From Haliea alexandrii (GTDB taxonomy: Bacteria > Pseudomonadota > Gammaproteobacteria > Pseudomonadales > Halieaceae): 64,000 nt of DNA. Positions 17,282 through 31,185 of the stretch are shown one piece after another. Under the pieces are notes generated by a model. That model had not been told where the DNA came from. It did not search any database and saw nothing but the letters and a program-made list of their open reading frames with translations. Within the stretch, counting starts at the first letter, position 1. Each line of letters begins with the position of its first letter. The stretch is taken from contig NZ_RFLW01000002.1 of NCBI RefSeq assembly GCF_003719295.1, positions 362,763 to 426,762 of the forward strand, given 5' to 3'. The translations under genes were made by a program, and so were the position numbers.

Positions 17282-18001
17282 TCAGGCCGGCTCGTCCGGC
17301 AGCTGCCACTGGCTCTCGAGATACAGCTCAAGCGGCTGATAGGCTGTTTTATAGGCCATTTTATTGCAGTTACGAATCCAGTAGCCGAGATACAGATAAT
17401 CCAGGCCCAGGGTGCGGGCCTGCTCGATCTGCCAGAGGATGGCATAACTGCCGAGGCTGCGTTTGTCTTCCTCGGGGTCGAAGAAGGTGTAGATGGCCGA
17501 GAGGCCATCGGTCAGCACATCCACCACCGCAATACCCAGCAAACGCTCACCGGCAAAAAAACGGTAGTAGCGCGTGCAATCCCAGGCGTCATTGAGGAAG
17601 GACTCGTACTGCTCCCGATCGGGCGGATACATGTCGCCGTCGGCGTGGCGCTGCTCTATATAGCGGTAGTAGAGGTCGTAGGCGGCCTCATCGCGGATAT
17701 GCTTGCTGAGCTCAACACGGATATCGGCATTGCGGCGCCAGGTGCGCCTTTGCGCGCGGTTGGGCGTAAACGCATTCACCGGAATGCGTGCCGGAATACA
17801 GGCGTTACAGCGTCCGCAATGTGGCCGGTAGATATGGTTGCCACTGCGCCGGAAACCCATCTGCGAGAGCCGGCTATAGAGCAACTGATCCATCTCCTGC
17901 CGCGGATCGATGAACAGAGTGGTGGCTTCCTGATCTTTCAGGTAGCTGCAGCTATGGGGGTAGGTGGTATATACCTTGAGATCCCGCAGGGATGAGGTCA
18001 C
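17282..18001 (-). CDS. bpt: Aspartate/glutamate leucyltransferase (Bpt; arginyltransferase-like)
   Basis: N-end rule enzyme that adds Leu from Leu-tRNA to proteins with N-terminal Asp or Glu, marking them for ClpAP. 239 residues. The N-terminal cysteine motif HSCSYL and the cluster HCGRCNACIPARIPV are diagnostic, as is LGYWIRNCNKMAYK in the C-terminal domain. The ATG overlaps the aat stop by 4 bases; the pair is translated together and both act in the same degradation pathway. Confidence 0.95.
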   Translation of the reverse strand: MTSSLRDLKVYTTYPHSCSYLKDQEATTLFIDPRQEMDQLLYSRLSQMGFRRSGNHIYRPHCGRCNACIPARIPVNAFTPNRAQRRTWRRNADIRVELSKHIRDEAAYDLYYRYIEQRHADGDMYPPDREQYESFLNDAWDCTRYYRFFAGERLLGIAVVDVLTDGLSAIYTFFDPEEDKRSLGSYAILWQIEQARTLGLDYLYLGYWIRNCNKMAYKTAYQPLELYLESQWQLPDEPA

Positions 18002-18714
18002 GGCAGCAGGTCTCCGCAGTGGGTCGGCAGCACCCAGATGGACGGTTCAATACGCTTGTCTACAGTTTGGGCAAGCTCCGCCTCAAAGTCCAGCCTGCTG
18101 ATATTGCATGCCCCCATTCTGTTCATGTGTTCGCTCTCTATCTGGCAATCGACCAGGAGAAAACCGGCCCGGCGCAGCAGGTGGACAAGAGCAACCAGCG
18201 CTATCCGAGAGGCACTCGGTACGCGGGAGAACATCGATTCGCCAAAAAATACGCGCCCTTGTGCCACGCCGTAGAGCCCACCCACCAGGTCGCCGTTGCC
18301 ATTGAGCACCTCTACCGAGTGGGCGATGCCGCGCCGGTGCAAGGCCTGATAAGCCTGTAGCATGTCCTCGCTGATCCAGGTGCCGTCGCTGTCGCGCCGG
18401 GGTGCCGCGCAGGCCTCCATCACCGAGGCAAAGCGTCGGTCAACGCTGAGCTGCAAGGGAGCCTTGCGCAGTGTTTTGCGTAAAGAACGGGATATGTGCA
18501 GCTCGTTGAGATACAGCACCGAGCGTGGGTCCGGCGTCCACCAGAGTACCGGCTGCGGCGGTTCATACCAGGGGAAGATACCCCGGCGGTAAGCCGCTAC
18601 CAGACGTTCAGGTGACAGCCCACCGCCAGCGGCCAGCAGGCCGTTGGGGTAGGAGAGGGCGCACCGGGTAGGCGGAAAATCGTCACCGGGCGCCAAACGG
18701 GCGATCCCCGGCAT
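17998..18714 (-). CDS. aat: Leucyl/phenylalanyl-tRNA--protein transferase
   Basis: N-end rule enzyme adding Leu or Phe to proteins with N-terminal Arg or Lys. 238 residues from the ATG at 18714; FPPTRCALSYPNGLLAAGG at the N-terminus, GIFPWYE, WWTPDPRSVL, GLYGVAQGRVFFGESMFS and LVDCQIESEHMNRMGA are the family landmarks. It starts four bases after trxB ends, so trxB-aat-bpt form one minus-strand operon. Confidence 0.96.
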   Translation of the reverse strand: MPGIARLAPGDDFPPTRCALSYPNGLLAAGGGLSPERLVAAYRRGIFPWYEPPQPVLWWTPDPRSVLYLNELHISRSLRKTLRKAPLQLSVDRRFASVMEACAAPRRDSDGTWISEDMLQAYQALHRRGIAHSVEVLNGNGDLVGGLYGVAQGRVFFGESMFSRVPSASRIALVALVHLLRRAGFLLVDCQIESEHMNRMGACNISRLDFEAELAQTVDKRIEPSIWVLPTHCGDLLP

Positions 18715-18718
18715 GCTG

Positions 18719-19693
<975 letters not shown>

Positions 19694-19803
19694 TTAAATA
19701 TGGACCGGCGCGCATGCCGGCGTGCTGGCGTTGCCCGGCGCTGACCGGGGCAGCGTATGGTAATGTAAAGGCTGCGCTGCGGCAAAGGCGAGACCGTTTC
19801 TAA

Positions 19804-19831
19804 TTTGTTCTTATAAGTAATTGAATATAAT
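19804..19831 (+). promoter_or_regulatory. Putative ftsK promoter in an AT-rich divergent region
   Basis: TATAAT at 19826-19831 with a weak TTTGTT -35 (19804-19809, 16-base spacer) inside the only strongly AT-rich patch between trxB and ftsK. It is followed by a 7-bp inverted repeat, GTGGAAA (19868-19874) and TTTCCAC (19881-19887), in the untranslated leader. Confidence 0.45.
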
Positions 19832-19909
19832 CATAAAATAAAGCACAATTGCGCAATATTGTCGCCCGTGGAAAGGCACTTTTCCACGCCAGTGAGGGGA
19901 AATTCAAGC

Positions 19910-22222
19910 GTGCCTGAGAAATCCGGTCAGCACAGCGTCCTGGGCCCGCGGTTGCGTGAGGGCGCATTCATTGGCGTCAGTGCGGCCTGCCTCTACGTGT
20001 TGCTGGCGCTCGTCACCTACAGTCCCAGGGATCCCGGGTGGTCGGCAACCGGTTCCGGCACACGCATAGTTAATGCAGGTGGCCCCACCGGCGCATGGGT
20101 CGCCGATGTCGCCTTCTCGCTGGTGGGGTTTGCCGCCTATCTTCTGCCCCTGCTACTGGCCTATCGAGCGCTTGTAATTCTGCTGCAGCGCCATCGCCAG
20201 AAGCCTTTCGACTGGGTGACTTTCGGTATCCGGGCCCTCGGCCTGGTGCTGGTCATGATTGCCGGCACGGCGCTCGCAGCGATGAACGATGCCGGCAACT
20301 CCGGCCTGCCACAGGGTGCCGGTGGCATCCTCGGGCAGGCGATCGGGGATGGGTTTACCGTTGCCTTCAGCGCTATCGGCAGCCGCTTGATCCTGCTCGC
20401 CGTGTTCCTTTTTGGCATGACGATTTTCGCCGATGTCAGCTGGCTGCGTCTGATGGAGCGACTCGGGCGCTGGACACTCAACGGCGCACAGCGTGTGCGG
20501 CTCTGGTGTATCAATGCTATTGATAGACTGCGCGACCGGCGCCAGCGTGAGAAAGCCCTGGAAGCACGCAAGGCGGTGATAGACGAGCACGTGGAGCGCA
20601 GCAAACAGCGCAAGCCACCGAAGATCAAGCCGTTGAAGCCGCGCCCGGAAAAAAGCGAACGCGCCGAAAAGGAAAAACAGCAGCCGCTGTTTGACGCGCC
20701 GGTCACCGGCGAACTGCCGGCCCTGAACCTGCTCGACGCGGAGACGAAGGACCCGACCAAGGGCTTTTCCGAAGAGGCTCTGGCGGCCATGTCTCGACTG
20801 CTCGAGCTCAAGCTCGCGGATTTCGGCATCAGCGCCGAGGTGGTGGCGGTGTATCCGGGCCCGGTAATCACCCGTTTCGAGATACAACCGGCTGCCGGCA
20901 TCAAGGTCTCGCGCATTTCCAACCTCGCCAAGGACCTCGCACGGTCGCTGGCGGTCATCAGTGTGCGCGTGGTGGAAGTGATTCCCGGCAAGTCGGTGGT
21001 GGGCATTGAAATCCCCAACGAAGACCGGGAGGTCGTCAACTTCCGCGAGGTGCTGTCCTCGCGGGCCTTCGACCAGTCGCGTTCGCCACTCACCCTGGCG
21101 CTGGGGCACGACATTTCCGGCGAACCTGTGGTCGCGGACCTGGGTAAGATGCCGCACCTGCTCGTTGCAGGTACCACTGGTTCCGGCAAGTCGGTGGGCG
21201 TCAATGCCATGCTGCTCAGCCTGCTCTACAAGTCTACCCCCGCCGATGTACGGCTGATCATGGTGGACCCGAAGATGCTTGAGCTTTCGGTCTATGACGG
21301 CATTCCCCACCTGCTGACCCCGGTGATCACCGACATGAAGGATGCTGCCAACGGCCTGCGCTGGTGCGTGGCGGAAATGGAGCGCCGTTACAAGCTGATG
21401 GCACATCTCGGGGTGCGCAACCTGGCCGGTTACAACCGCAAGCTGGCCGATGCCGAGCGGGAAGGAACGCCTATTGTCGACCCGCTGTGGAAGCCGGACC
21501 CCATTCTGGCATTGACTGACGAGGAACAGGAAGCTCCGGCGCTGGAGCGTCTGCCTTCCATTGTAGTAGTGATCGACGAATTTGCTGACATGATGATGAT
21601 TGTCGGCAAGAAAGTGGAAGAGCTCATTGCGAGAATCGCGCAAAAGGCGAGGGCAGCGGGCATTCACCTCATTCTCGCCACACAGCGACCTTCGGTCGAC
21701 GTCATCACAGGCCTGATCAAGGCCAACATTCCCACCCGTATCGCCTTTCAGGTGTCCTCCAAGATCGACTCACGGACCATTCTGGACCAGGGTGGTGCAG
21801 AGCAATTGCTCGGCCACGGCGACATGCTCTACCTGCCCCCCGGCTCGGGCCTGCCCACACGTGTGCACGGCGCTTTCTGTTCCGACGAGGAAGTACACCG
21901 CGTAGTGGCCGACTGGAAGCGCCGCGGCGAGCCCCGCTATATCGACGGCCTGCTGGATGAAGGCAGCAGCACGCCGGTGACCGCTGGGGAACTTCAGGCC
22001 AGTAACGGGGACGAAGATCCAGAGAGCGACAACCTGTATGATGAAGCCGTACACTATGTGACCCAGAGTCGGCGTGCGTCTATATCATCGGTACAGCGCA
22101 AATTACGTATCGGCTACAACCGCGCCGCGCGCCTCATCGAAAGCATGGAGCAGGCCGGAGTAGTCAGCGAAATGGGCACCAATGGGCAGCGTGAAGTGCT
22201 GGCACCGCCGCCGCCAGAGTAA
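19910..22222 (+). CDS. ftsK: DNA translocase FtsK
   Basis: Septal DNA pump that clears and aligns chromosome termini during division and activates XerCD. About 770 residues, much shorter than the 1,329 of E. coli because the central linker is short. Four or five membrane helices in residues 15-185, a charged linker rich in Lys/Arg/Glu (about 205-275), the alpha/beta motor domain with Walker [13 protein letters not shown] and Walker [13 protein letters not shown], and the C-terminal gamma winged-helix domain ([20 protein letters not shown]) that reads KOPS. GTG 19910 has GAGGGGA 9 bases before it; TTG 19859 is an alternative. Confidence 0.95.
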   Translation: MPEKSGQHSVLGPRLREGAFIGVSAACLYVLLALVTYSPRDPGWSATGSGTRIVNAGGPTGAWVADVAFSLVGFAAYLLPLLLAYRALVILLQRHRQKPFDWVTFGIRALGLVLVMIAGTALAAMNDAGNSGLPQGAGGILGQAIGDGFTVAFSAIGSRLILLAVFLFGMTIFADVSWLRLMERLGRWTLNGAQRVRLWCINAIDRLRDRRQREKALEARKAVIDEHVERSKQRKPPKIKPLKPRPEKSERAEKEKQQPLFDAPVTGELPALNLLDAETKDPTKGFSEEALAAMSRLLELKLADFGISAEVVAVYPGPVITRFEIQPAAGIKVSRISNLAKDLARSLAVISVRVVEVIPGKSVVGIEIPNEDREVVNFREVLSSRAFDQSRSPLTLALGHDISGEPVVADLGKMPHLLVAGTTGSGKSVGVNAMLLSLLYKSTPADVRLIMVDPKMLELSVYDGIPHLLTPVITDMKDAANGLRWCVAEMERRYKLMAHLGVRNLAGYNRKLADAEREGTPIVDPLWKPDPILALTDEEQEAPALERLPSIVVVIDEFADMMMIVGKKVEELIARIAQKARAAGIHLILATQRPSVDVITGLIKANIPTRIAFQVSSKIDSRTILDQGGAEQLLGHGDMLYLPPGSGLPTRVHGAFCSDEEVHRVVADWKRRGEPRYIDGLLDEGSSTPVTAGELQASNGDEDPESDNLYDEAVHYVTQSRRASISSVQRKLRIGYNRAARLIESMEQAGVVSEMGTNGQREVLAPPPPE

Positions 22223-22261
22223 CTCACTGCACTCCCCGCAACATTGCACAGGAATCAACAC

Positions 22262-22885
22262 GTGCCTCATGTGAAAACACTGTCGTATCTTTGTCTGCTG
22301 CTGTTCGCCGTTATGTCCACACCCGTGCGGGCAGAGGCGGTGGATGAACTATTGCGTGCCTTACAATCGATAGAGCGCCTGCAGGGTGAGTTCCGCCAGC
22401 GGCAGTACGCCACAGACGGCAGCGTGGTGAGCGACTCCGAGGGCCGTTTTCGCCTGCTACGCCCGGGCTATTTTGCCTGGGAGATCCGCGCTCCCGACAG
22501 CCAGTTGATCATTGCCAACCGGGATTATCTCTGGCACCACGACCGCGACCTGGAAACGGTCACACGCAAGCCCGTGGTGGGCAGTGAAGCGATGACGCCA
22601 TTGCAGGTGCTTGGCGGTGATGGGGCGGCCCTGCGTCGTGATTACACCGTGCACCGCGACGCGCAGCAGCGTTTTGTGCTTGTCCCCCGCGGACTGGACG
22701 CAGGTTTCCAGGAACTGACTCTGGCACTGGAGGGCAACACTTTGCAGGGCATGGAAGTGCAGGACAACCTCAACCAGCGTGTGGTGATTACGTTTACAGC
22801 CCTGGACACGCAGACCCCGATGACGCCTGCAGAATTCGACTTCACGCCGCCCCCCGGCGCGGATCTGTTTTACCAGGCAGAGTAG
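22262..22885 (+). CDS. lolA: Outer-membrane lipoprotein carrier protein LolA
   Basis: Periplasmic chaperone that takes lipoproteins from LolCDE (present at the left edge of this window) to LolB. About 207 residues with a signal peptide cut near VRA-EAVDE. The beta-barrel half with ERLQGEFRQRQY, GRFRLLRPGYFAWEI and DNLNQRVVITF is typical. GTG 22262 is preceded by AGGA 8 bases upstream; TTG 22244 is possible. It follows ftsK by 39 bases and precedes rarA, as in E. coli. Confidence 0.93.
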   Translation: MPHVKTLSYLCLLLFAVMSTPVRAEAVDELLRALQSIERLQGEFRQRQYATDGSVVSDSEGRFRLLRPGYFAWEIRAPDSQLIIANRDYLWHHDRDLETVTRKPVVGSEAMTPLQVLGGDGAALRRDYTVHRDAQQRFVLVPRGLDAGFQELTLALEGNTLQGMEVQDNLNQRVVITFTALDTQTPMTPAEFDFTPPPGADLFYQAE

Positions 22886-22888
22886 CGC

Positions 22889-26003
<3,115 letters not shown>

Positions 26004-26035
26004 GTACGCCCATCACACGCCAGGAGTCCGCTACC

Positions 26036-27481
26036 ATGGAATCGCTGCCACTCTTCCTGAAGCTTCGCGATACGCCGGTCGTTCTGGTGGGTGGCGGCCA
26101 GGTGGCGACCCGCAAGGCCAGGCTGTTGCAGGCCGCCGGCGCCTGTATCACTGTGGTCGCGCCACAGGCCTGCAGTGAGCTTCTCGCCCTGCTCGGCTTA
26201 CAGGGCGCTGAAGAGGCTGGGGGCGAGCAGCCGCGTCATCATTGGCGAGCCTTTGGCTATGAAGGCGTACAGCATCTGGCGGGCGCGCGCCTGGTGGTTG
26301 TGGCCACGCCCAACAGAACGCTCAACGCGGTGGTTTCTGCGGATGCCAGTGCCGCGGGTATTCTGGTCAACGTAGTGGACTCGCCAGAGTTGTGCACGTT
26401 TATCTTTCCAGCGATTGTCGACCGCTCACCGCTGGTGATTGCTATCGGCAGTAACGGCGCCAGCCCGGTACTGGCGCGGCAATTGCGACGGCGTATCGAG
26501 GCCATGGTGCCCGCTGCGTATGGTCGTTTGGCGACCTTCGCCCGCGCGCTGCGCGCAACCGTGGCACGCGCCCTGCCCGACGTAGAGCACAGGAGGCGGT
26601 TCTGGGAGCAAATTATCGAGGGCCCCATCGCCACGCAGGTACTCAACGGCCGCGAGGAAGAGGCGAAAAGCCGCCTCGAGGCGCTGCTTGCGCAACAGCA
26701 GCGCAATCCCAAGAGTCTCAACCAGGGCGAGGTTTATTTGATTGGCGCCGGCCCCGGCGATCCGGACCTGATGACCTTCAAGGCCCTGCGCCTGCTGCAG
26801 TCAGCGGATGTGGTGCTCTACGACAGATTAGTGAGCCCCGCCATCACAGACCTGGCGCGTCGCGATGCCGAGCGCATCTATGTGGGCAAGCAGCGTTCCG
26901 ACCACAGCGTACCGCAGGCGGAGATCAACCAGCGGCTACTCGACCTCGCCCGCGAGGGGCATCGCGTGGCGCGCCTGAAGGGCGGTGATCCGTTCATCTT
27001 CGGCCGCGGTGGTGAGGAGATCGAGTTACTGGCGCGACACCATATCCCGTTCCAGGTAGTGCCCGGCATTACCGCTGCCAGTGGGGCCGCCAGCTATGCC
27101 GGCATCCCGTTGACGCATCGTGAGCATGCACAATCGGTGCGCTTCGTGGCCGGTTACCTGAAAGATGACCGACTGGAACACCGCTGGCAGGAGTTTCTCT
27201 CACCCAATGAAACCCTGGTGTTCTATATGGGGCTGGCCGCGCTGGAGGTCATTTGCAGCCAGCTGATAGCCCATGGCCGCTCTCCGCAAACACCGGTGGC
27301 CGTTATCGAACGCGCCACGTTGCCTGAACAGCGTGTCATCACCGGCACCCTGAGCAGCATCAGCGACATTGTCGCTGCCTCGCGCCCGTCGGCACACACC
27401 CTGATCATTATCGGTTCGGTGGTTGACCTGCAGACGCAACTGGCCTGGTTCGGACCCGACACGCCACAGACGCCAGGGTAA
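26036..27481 (+). CDS. cysG: Siroheme synthase CysG
   Basis: Trifunctional enzyme: uroporphyrinogen III methylation, precorrin-2 oxidation and ferrochelation to siroheme for sulfite and nitrite reductases. 481 residues. The N-terminal dehydrogenase/ferrochelatase half shows VVLVGGGQVATRKARLL and SNGASPVLARQLRR (with the serine phosphorylated in Salmonella CysG); the C-terminal methyltransferase half shows VYLIGAGPGDPDLMTFKALR, YDRLV, RLKGGDPFIFGRGGEE and VVPGITAASGAASYAGIPLTHR. ATG 32 bases after serS. Confidence 0.96.
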   Translation: MESLPLFLKLRDTPVVLVGGGQVATRKARLLQAAGACITVVAPQACSELLALLGLQGAEEAGGEQPRHHWRAFGYEGVQHLAGARLVVVATPNRTLNAVVSADASAAGILVNVVDSPELCTFIFPAIVDRSPLVIAIGSNGASPVLARQLRRRIEAMVPAAYGRLATFARALRATVARALPDVEHRRRFWEQIIEGPIATQVLNGREEEAKSRLEALLAQQQRNPKSLNQGEVYLIGAGPGDPDLMTFKALRLLQSADVVLYDRLVSPAITDLARRDAERIYVGKQRSDHSVPQAEINQRLLDLAREGHRVARLKGGDPFIFGRGGEEIELLARHHIPFQVVPGITAASGAASYAGIPLTHREHAQSVRFVAGYLKDDRLEHRWQEFLSPNETLVFYMGLAALEVICSQLIAHGRSPQTPVAVIERATLPEQRVITGTLSSISDIVAASRPSAHTLIIIGSVVDLQTQLAWFGPDTPQTPG

Positions 27482-27502
27482 CAGGCTCGTGCCGGTTGCG
27501 CG

Positions 27503-28099
27503 TTATGGCCTGCGCCACACGAGCAAGCGGTTATTCGCCGGCATGGCGATATCGTTTTCAAGGCGAAAGCCTGTGCTGTTGGCGAGGCGCTGCAGATCGT
27601 CCATGTCCCGCAGCCCCATGTGCGCCGCTCGTGCGCGCAGCGAGCTATCAAAATCGGCGTTGCTGGCGCTGGTGTGGCGCCCGCCGTAACTGAAAGGCCC
27701 GTACAGGCAGAAGGGTGCACCCACGGGAAGCATGCCGCCGAGCCCGCGGAAAAGCGCTTCCACTTCGTTCCAGCTCATGATGTGTGCGGTGTTGGCAGAG
27801 AACGCCATATCGGCGCGTGTCAGGGGCCAGGCGGAATCGGCAACATCCAACACCAGCGGCTCGGCGAGGTTGGGCAACGCTGCCGCGGCAAGCCTTGGCC
27901 GACAGGTTTCAATACTCGCTGGATGATCACTGGGCTGCCAGGTCAGGTGCGGCAACGCAGCGGCAAAATAGACCGCGTGCTGCCCCGTTCCCGAACCCAC
28001 TTCGAGGACGGTGCCGGGGCCCACAAACACCTCTTGTAACCGCGCCAGAATCGGCTGCTTGTTGTTTTCGCAGGCCTGGGAGTAGGGCAGTGAAACCAT
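27503..28099 (-). CDS. DUF938 family class I methyltransferase-like protein
   Basis: 198 residues. The SAM-binding glycine motif VLEVGSGTGQHAVYFA at 32-47 is intact, and the DUF938 landmarks QPSDH, FSANTAHIMSW, LYGPFSYGG and SNADFDSSLR are present. The substrate of this family is unknown. It is convergent with cysG (21-base gap) and starts five bases after the end of the upstream PAS-like gene, so the two are probably co-transcribed. Confidence 0.88.
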   Translation of the reverse strand: MVSLPYSQACENNKQPILARLQEVFVGPGTVLEVGSGTGQHAVYFAAALPHLTWQPSDHPASIETCRPRLAAAALPNLAEPLVLDVADSAWPLTRADMAFSANTAHIMSWNEVEALFRGLGGMLPVGAPFCLYGPFSYGGRHTSASNADFDSSLRARAAHMGLRDMDDLQRLANSTGFRLENDIAMPANNRLLVWRRP

Positions 28100-28104
28100 G
28101 AGGG

Positions 28105-28815
28105 CTAGACCGGTGCCCGGTCGTAAATGGGGAAGCCCGGCACCTCATTGGTAACGACCGGGAAAATCGTCTGTCGTGCGGGAACCATCTCGTCGGCATA
28201 GTTCCGGTAGATAGCGGCGCGCAGTGCACCGGGGGTTTCATAACCGGTCTGGTCGGAGAGGTCGTCAAGAATGGTGCGTACCCGGTTCTTGCTGAGCTTG
28301 TGGCTGCTGGCGATGTCCAATAGGCTGTCCCCGGCAATAAAATCTTCAAACACCTGCATGGTTTCCAGTGTCCAGCGTGCTCCGAGCGAACCGATAATGG
28401 TGCCATCCGGTTCCGCGCGCACCAGGCTGCGAGTGAAAGGGTCTTCCACATTGGCCAGGTAAGTGAGGAACCCGACGTGTAGTTTGATGACGTTGAGAAT
28501 GCCGCGGAAAAGGCGCCCGGAGGGCGTCAGCAGCCACACCCAAGCCGTGGCATTGCCGTACTGCCGCGCCGCGTCTTCTAGCAATCCGCCAATAGGATCC
28601 TTGGTTAGCGGCGCGGTCCGTCGCCAGGCACTGGGCAAGACATTGGTCATGGGGGGGCGGTGCGCCAGCTCAGACAGCGTTTTACCGCGCACTTCCTCCA
28701 GGGTCATCCCGTGCATGCGCAATGATGCCGGCGACATGTCCACCACTCGCATATCATCCCCGAGGCGGGTGACAGGCATTATTGCCCCGAGTCCCTCAAT
28801 CCAATCCATTGTCAT
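28105..28815 (-). CDS. Putative PAS-like / helix-turn-helix sensor-regulator
   Basis: Not assigned to a named family. 236 residues, soluble. Residues 1-150 look PAS-like: MPVTRLGDDMRVVDMSPASL, then a conserved-looking core ending in TYLANVEDPFTR. The C-terminal part DFIAGDSLLDIASSHKLSKN-RVRTILDDLSDQTG reads as a helix-turn-helix with a LuxR-like spacing, then ALRAAIYRNY. A small-molecule- or light-responsive regulator is an inference. A second ATG six bases in is equally possible; neither has a clear ribosome site. Confidence 0.6.
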   Translation of the reverse strand: MTMDWIEGLGAIMPVTRLGDDMRVVDMSPASLRMHGMTLEEVRGKTLSELAHRPPMTNVLPSAWRRTAPLTKDPIGGLLEDAARQYGNATAWVWLLTPSGRLFRGILNVIKLHVGFLTYLANVEDPFTRSLVRAEPDGTIIGSLGARWTLETMQVFEDFIAGDSLLDIASSHKLSKNRVRTILDDLSDQTGYETPGALRAAIYRNYADEMVPARQTIFPVVTNEVPGFPIYDRAPV

Positions 28816-28850
28816 ATGCTAAAGCCCGTCTCTGGCAAGCCTGAAGGTTA

Positions 28851-28870
28851 GCCGTCCTGCCCTGGACGGC
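28851..28870 (-). terminator. Hairpin downstream of prc
   Basis: GCCGTCC and GGACGGC form a perfect 7-bp stem with a 6-base loop 41 bases after the prc stop, in minus-strand direction. Only a short mixed T stretch follows, so it would be a weak terminator or an RNA 3'-end stabiliser. Confidence 0.4.
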
Positions 28871-28911
28871 GTGGAAAAGTCCGCAACACACCGATGCCGC
28901 CGATGTTCCTG

Positions 28912-31041
28912 CTAGTGCTCGTCTGCGCTCGATTCGCTGTGCTGGGCAAACTGTTGTTGGCGCAATAGCAGGGCATCTACCAGAATGTTGCCGGCCTCAG
29001 TGAGCAGCACATCCGGGTGCTCTAACGCATCGGCATCGGCATCCGGCTCCGGTTCTGCGTTCTCGTCGTCTTCGACAAACTCGTCTTCCAGCGACGTCAG
29101 CAGCTCCTCACCGCGTGCTGCACGGCGACGGTTCTCGATGGCCAGTGCCTTGGTCTCCTGCATCTCGCGCATGGCGATGCGCGCCTTTTCGTTCAGCGGC
29201 AGCGCTTTGACCGTGCGCGCCTCTTCGGCAAGGTGCACCTGTTCCTCGAGGTAGACGAAATCCGGATTGCTCACACTGCGCTCGCGAAACTGACGCGTCA
29301 GCTCCGGCACCACCGCCGCAACATCGCCGTAGCGGCGGTGCTTCACCGGGTTGATCTGGTCCCAGTTCAGCGCGTGATCCAGAGCGCTTTCGCCGATCTC
29401 CTCGGGGTCGAACAGCGAGGGGAACATCACATCGGGCAGCACGCCGCGATGCTGCGTGCTATCACCGGAGATGCGATAGAACTTCGATTCGGTGAGCTTC
29501 AGTTGGCCTTCGGTAAGCGGCACCATCGTTTGCACGGTACCTTTGCCGAAGGAGCGGTCACCCACAATAATGCCGCGCTGATAATCCTGGATCGCACCGG
29601 CGAAGATTTCTGACGCAGACGCGCTCAGCCGGTTGATGAGTACGACAAGCGGACCGTCGTAGTAAGGACCGCGCACCCGTTTGCCGTCGCGCCAGACGCG
29701 GCGTGAGGAATGGCGAATCTGCACGGTGGGGCCGTACTCGATAAACAGCCCGGTCAACTCGTTGGCTTCCTGCAGGGAACCGCCACCATTGTGACGCAGG
29801 TCTATAACGATGCCCTCGACCCCTTCGTCTTCCAGTTCGGTCAACAACTTGCGCACGTCGCGGGTGGTGCTCTTGTAGTCTTCGTCGCCACGCCGCATGG
29901 CTTCGAAGTCGATGTAGAATGCGGGGATATCGATCACCCCGATCTTCACGGTCTGGTCTCCCTCGGGCACTTCAAGCACATGCTTTTGCGCGGACTGTTC
30001 CTCCAGCTTGACCTGGTTGCGTACGATGGTGATTTCCTTGCGAGCGTCGGTCGTGGGCGCTTTGGCGGGTATGACCTGCAAGCGGACGGTGGAGTCTTTG
30101 GGGCCACGTATCAGCTCGACGACCTCGTCCAGGCGCCAGCCGATAACGTCCTCGAAACTGCCATCTTCGCCCTGGGCGACACCCACAATGCGGTCCGATG
30201 GCTGCAAGTCCCCCTGTTTATCCGCCGGGCCTGCCGCAACCAACCGGGCGACCTTGGTGTATTCGTCCTCCATTTGCAGCACCGCACCGATGCCTTCCAG
30301 CGACAAGCTCATGTTGATGTTGAAGTTTTCCGAACGACGCGGCGAGAGATAGTTTGTGTGTGGGTCGTACAATTCTGTCAAAGCGTTAGCGTAAACCTGA
30401 AAAACATCCTGCGCGTTGTACTGCTCGATGCGTTTGAGCTGATTGCGGTAGCGTTTCTCCAGCGTCGGCACGATGTCGTCAGCTGCCTTTTCGCTGAGCC
30501 GCAGGCTCAGCACCTGGTTCTTCAGGTGGCGCCGCCAGCGATCGTCGAGCTCTTCTTCACTGCTCGCCCACGCCCGATCCTCGCCATCTAGCTCGTAATC
30601 TTCCTCAAGGGCAAAGTCCATGGCCGCAACGCGTTCCTCCAGCGTACCCACAACGCCCTCCAGGCGCTCCTGCAGGCGCTGCTGGAACCGGTTGAAAATA
30701 GCGAAGCCCGCCTGCAGGTTGCCCGCATGCAGGTCTTCATCCATCACGGTGCGATAGCGCTCGAAGTCGGCCAGATCCACCTGCGTGAAGAACATCTTCC
30801 CGCCGTCCAGGCTGTCGATGTAATTGTCGAGGTGCAGGGAGGACAGATTGTCGTCATAAACCAGTTTGGCGTAATGACGCTCCTCCAGCTGTTCGATCAA
30901 CTCGACAATGGTTTCCCGCTGACTGTCTGTGTACGCAATGGAGGCGGCAACGCCCATCGGCAAAGCCCCTACCAGCAGGGCCGCAACCCCCAGCAGGACG
31001 ATCCGCAAGTGCCTCGCCCCGAAGGCCAGATTGTTTGACAA
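28912..31041 (-). CDS. prc: Tail-specific (carboxy-terminal processing) protease Prc
   Basis: Periplasmic S41 serine protease that degrades tagged or misfolded envelope proteins and regulates murein hydrolases. About 709 residues. Signal/anchor helix near residues 12-35, N-terminal helical domain, PDZ domain around 220-310 (GIGAVLQMEDEYTKVARLV), then the catalytic Ser-Lys dyad in RLSASASEIFAG and GDRSFGKGTVQ. TTG 31041 is preferred because AGGAG stands 9 bases upstream; the ATG at 31095 would add 18 residues. The C-terminus ends in an acidic stretch (EDDENAEPEPDADADALE) not general in the family. Confidence 0.94.
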   Translation of the reverse strand: MSNNLAFGARHLRIVLLGVAALLVGALPMGVAASIAYTDSQRETIVELIEQLEERHYAKLVYDDNLSSLHLDNYIDSLDGGKMFFTQVDLADFERYRTVMDEDLHAGNLQAGFAIFNRFQQRLQERLEGVVGTLEERVAAMDFALEEDYELDGEDRAWASSEEELDDRWRRHLKNQVLSLRLSEKAADDIVPTLEKRYRNQLKRIEQYNAQDVFQVYANALTELYDPHTNYLSPRRSENFNINMSLSLEGIGAVLQMEDEYTKVARLVAAGPADKQGDLQPSDRIVGVAQGEDGSFEDVIGWRLDEVVELIRGPKDSTVRLQVIPAKAPTTDARKEITIVRNQVKLEEQSAQKHVLEVPEGDQTVKIGVIDIPAFYIDFEAMRRGDEDYKSTTRDVRKLLTELEDEGVEGIVIDLRHNGGGSLQEANELTGLFIEYGPTVQIRHSSRRVWRDGKRVRGPYYDGPLVVLINRLSASASEIFAGAIQDYQRGIIVGDRSFGKGTVQTMVPLTEGQLKLTESKFYRISGDSTQHRGVLPDVMFPSLFDPEEIGESALDHALNWDQINPVKHRRYGDVAAVVPELTRQFRERSVSNPDFVYLEEQVHLAEEARTVKALPLNEKARIAMREMQETKALAIENRRRAARGEELLTSLEDEFVEDDENAEPEPDADADALEHPDVLLTEAGNILVDALLLRQQQFAQHSESSADEH

Positions 31042-31185
31042 AGTCGCTATCTCCTGTGTTCGAAGCAAGCAGTGTAACCCTGTGCAGGGTTGCATCCAAT
31101 CCCATGATTACGGGTTATCGGTACTCGCTTCTGACAGCGCTTAAGTATCGGTGTTCCCGTCCCTCCCGCGCTGGACTGGTGTACC

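Noticed and set aside
17063-17995. 310-codon plus-strand open frame
   Set aside because: Antisense to bpt, which has its diagnostic cysteine motifs; no ribosome site.
20153-21667. 504-codon open frame on the minus strand
   Set aside because: Antisense to ftsK with no family-like sequence; a shadow of codon bias.
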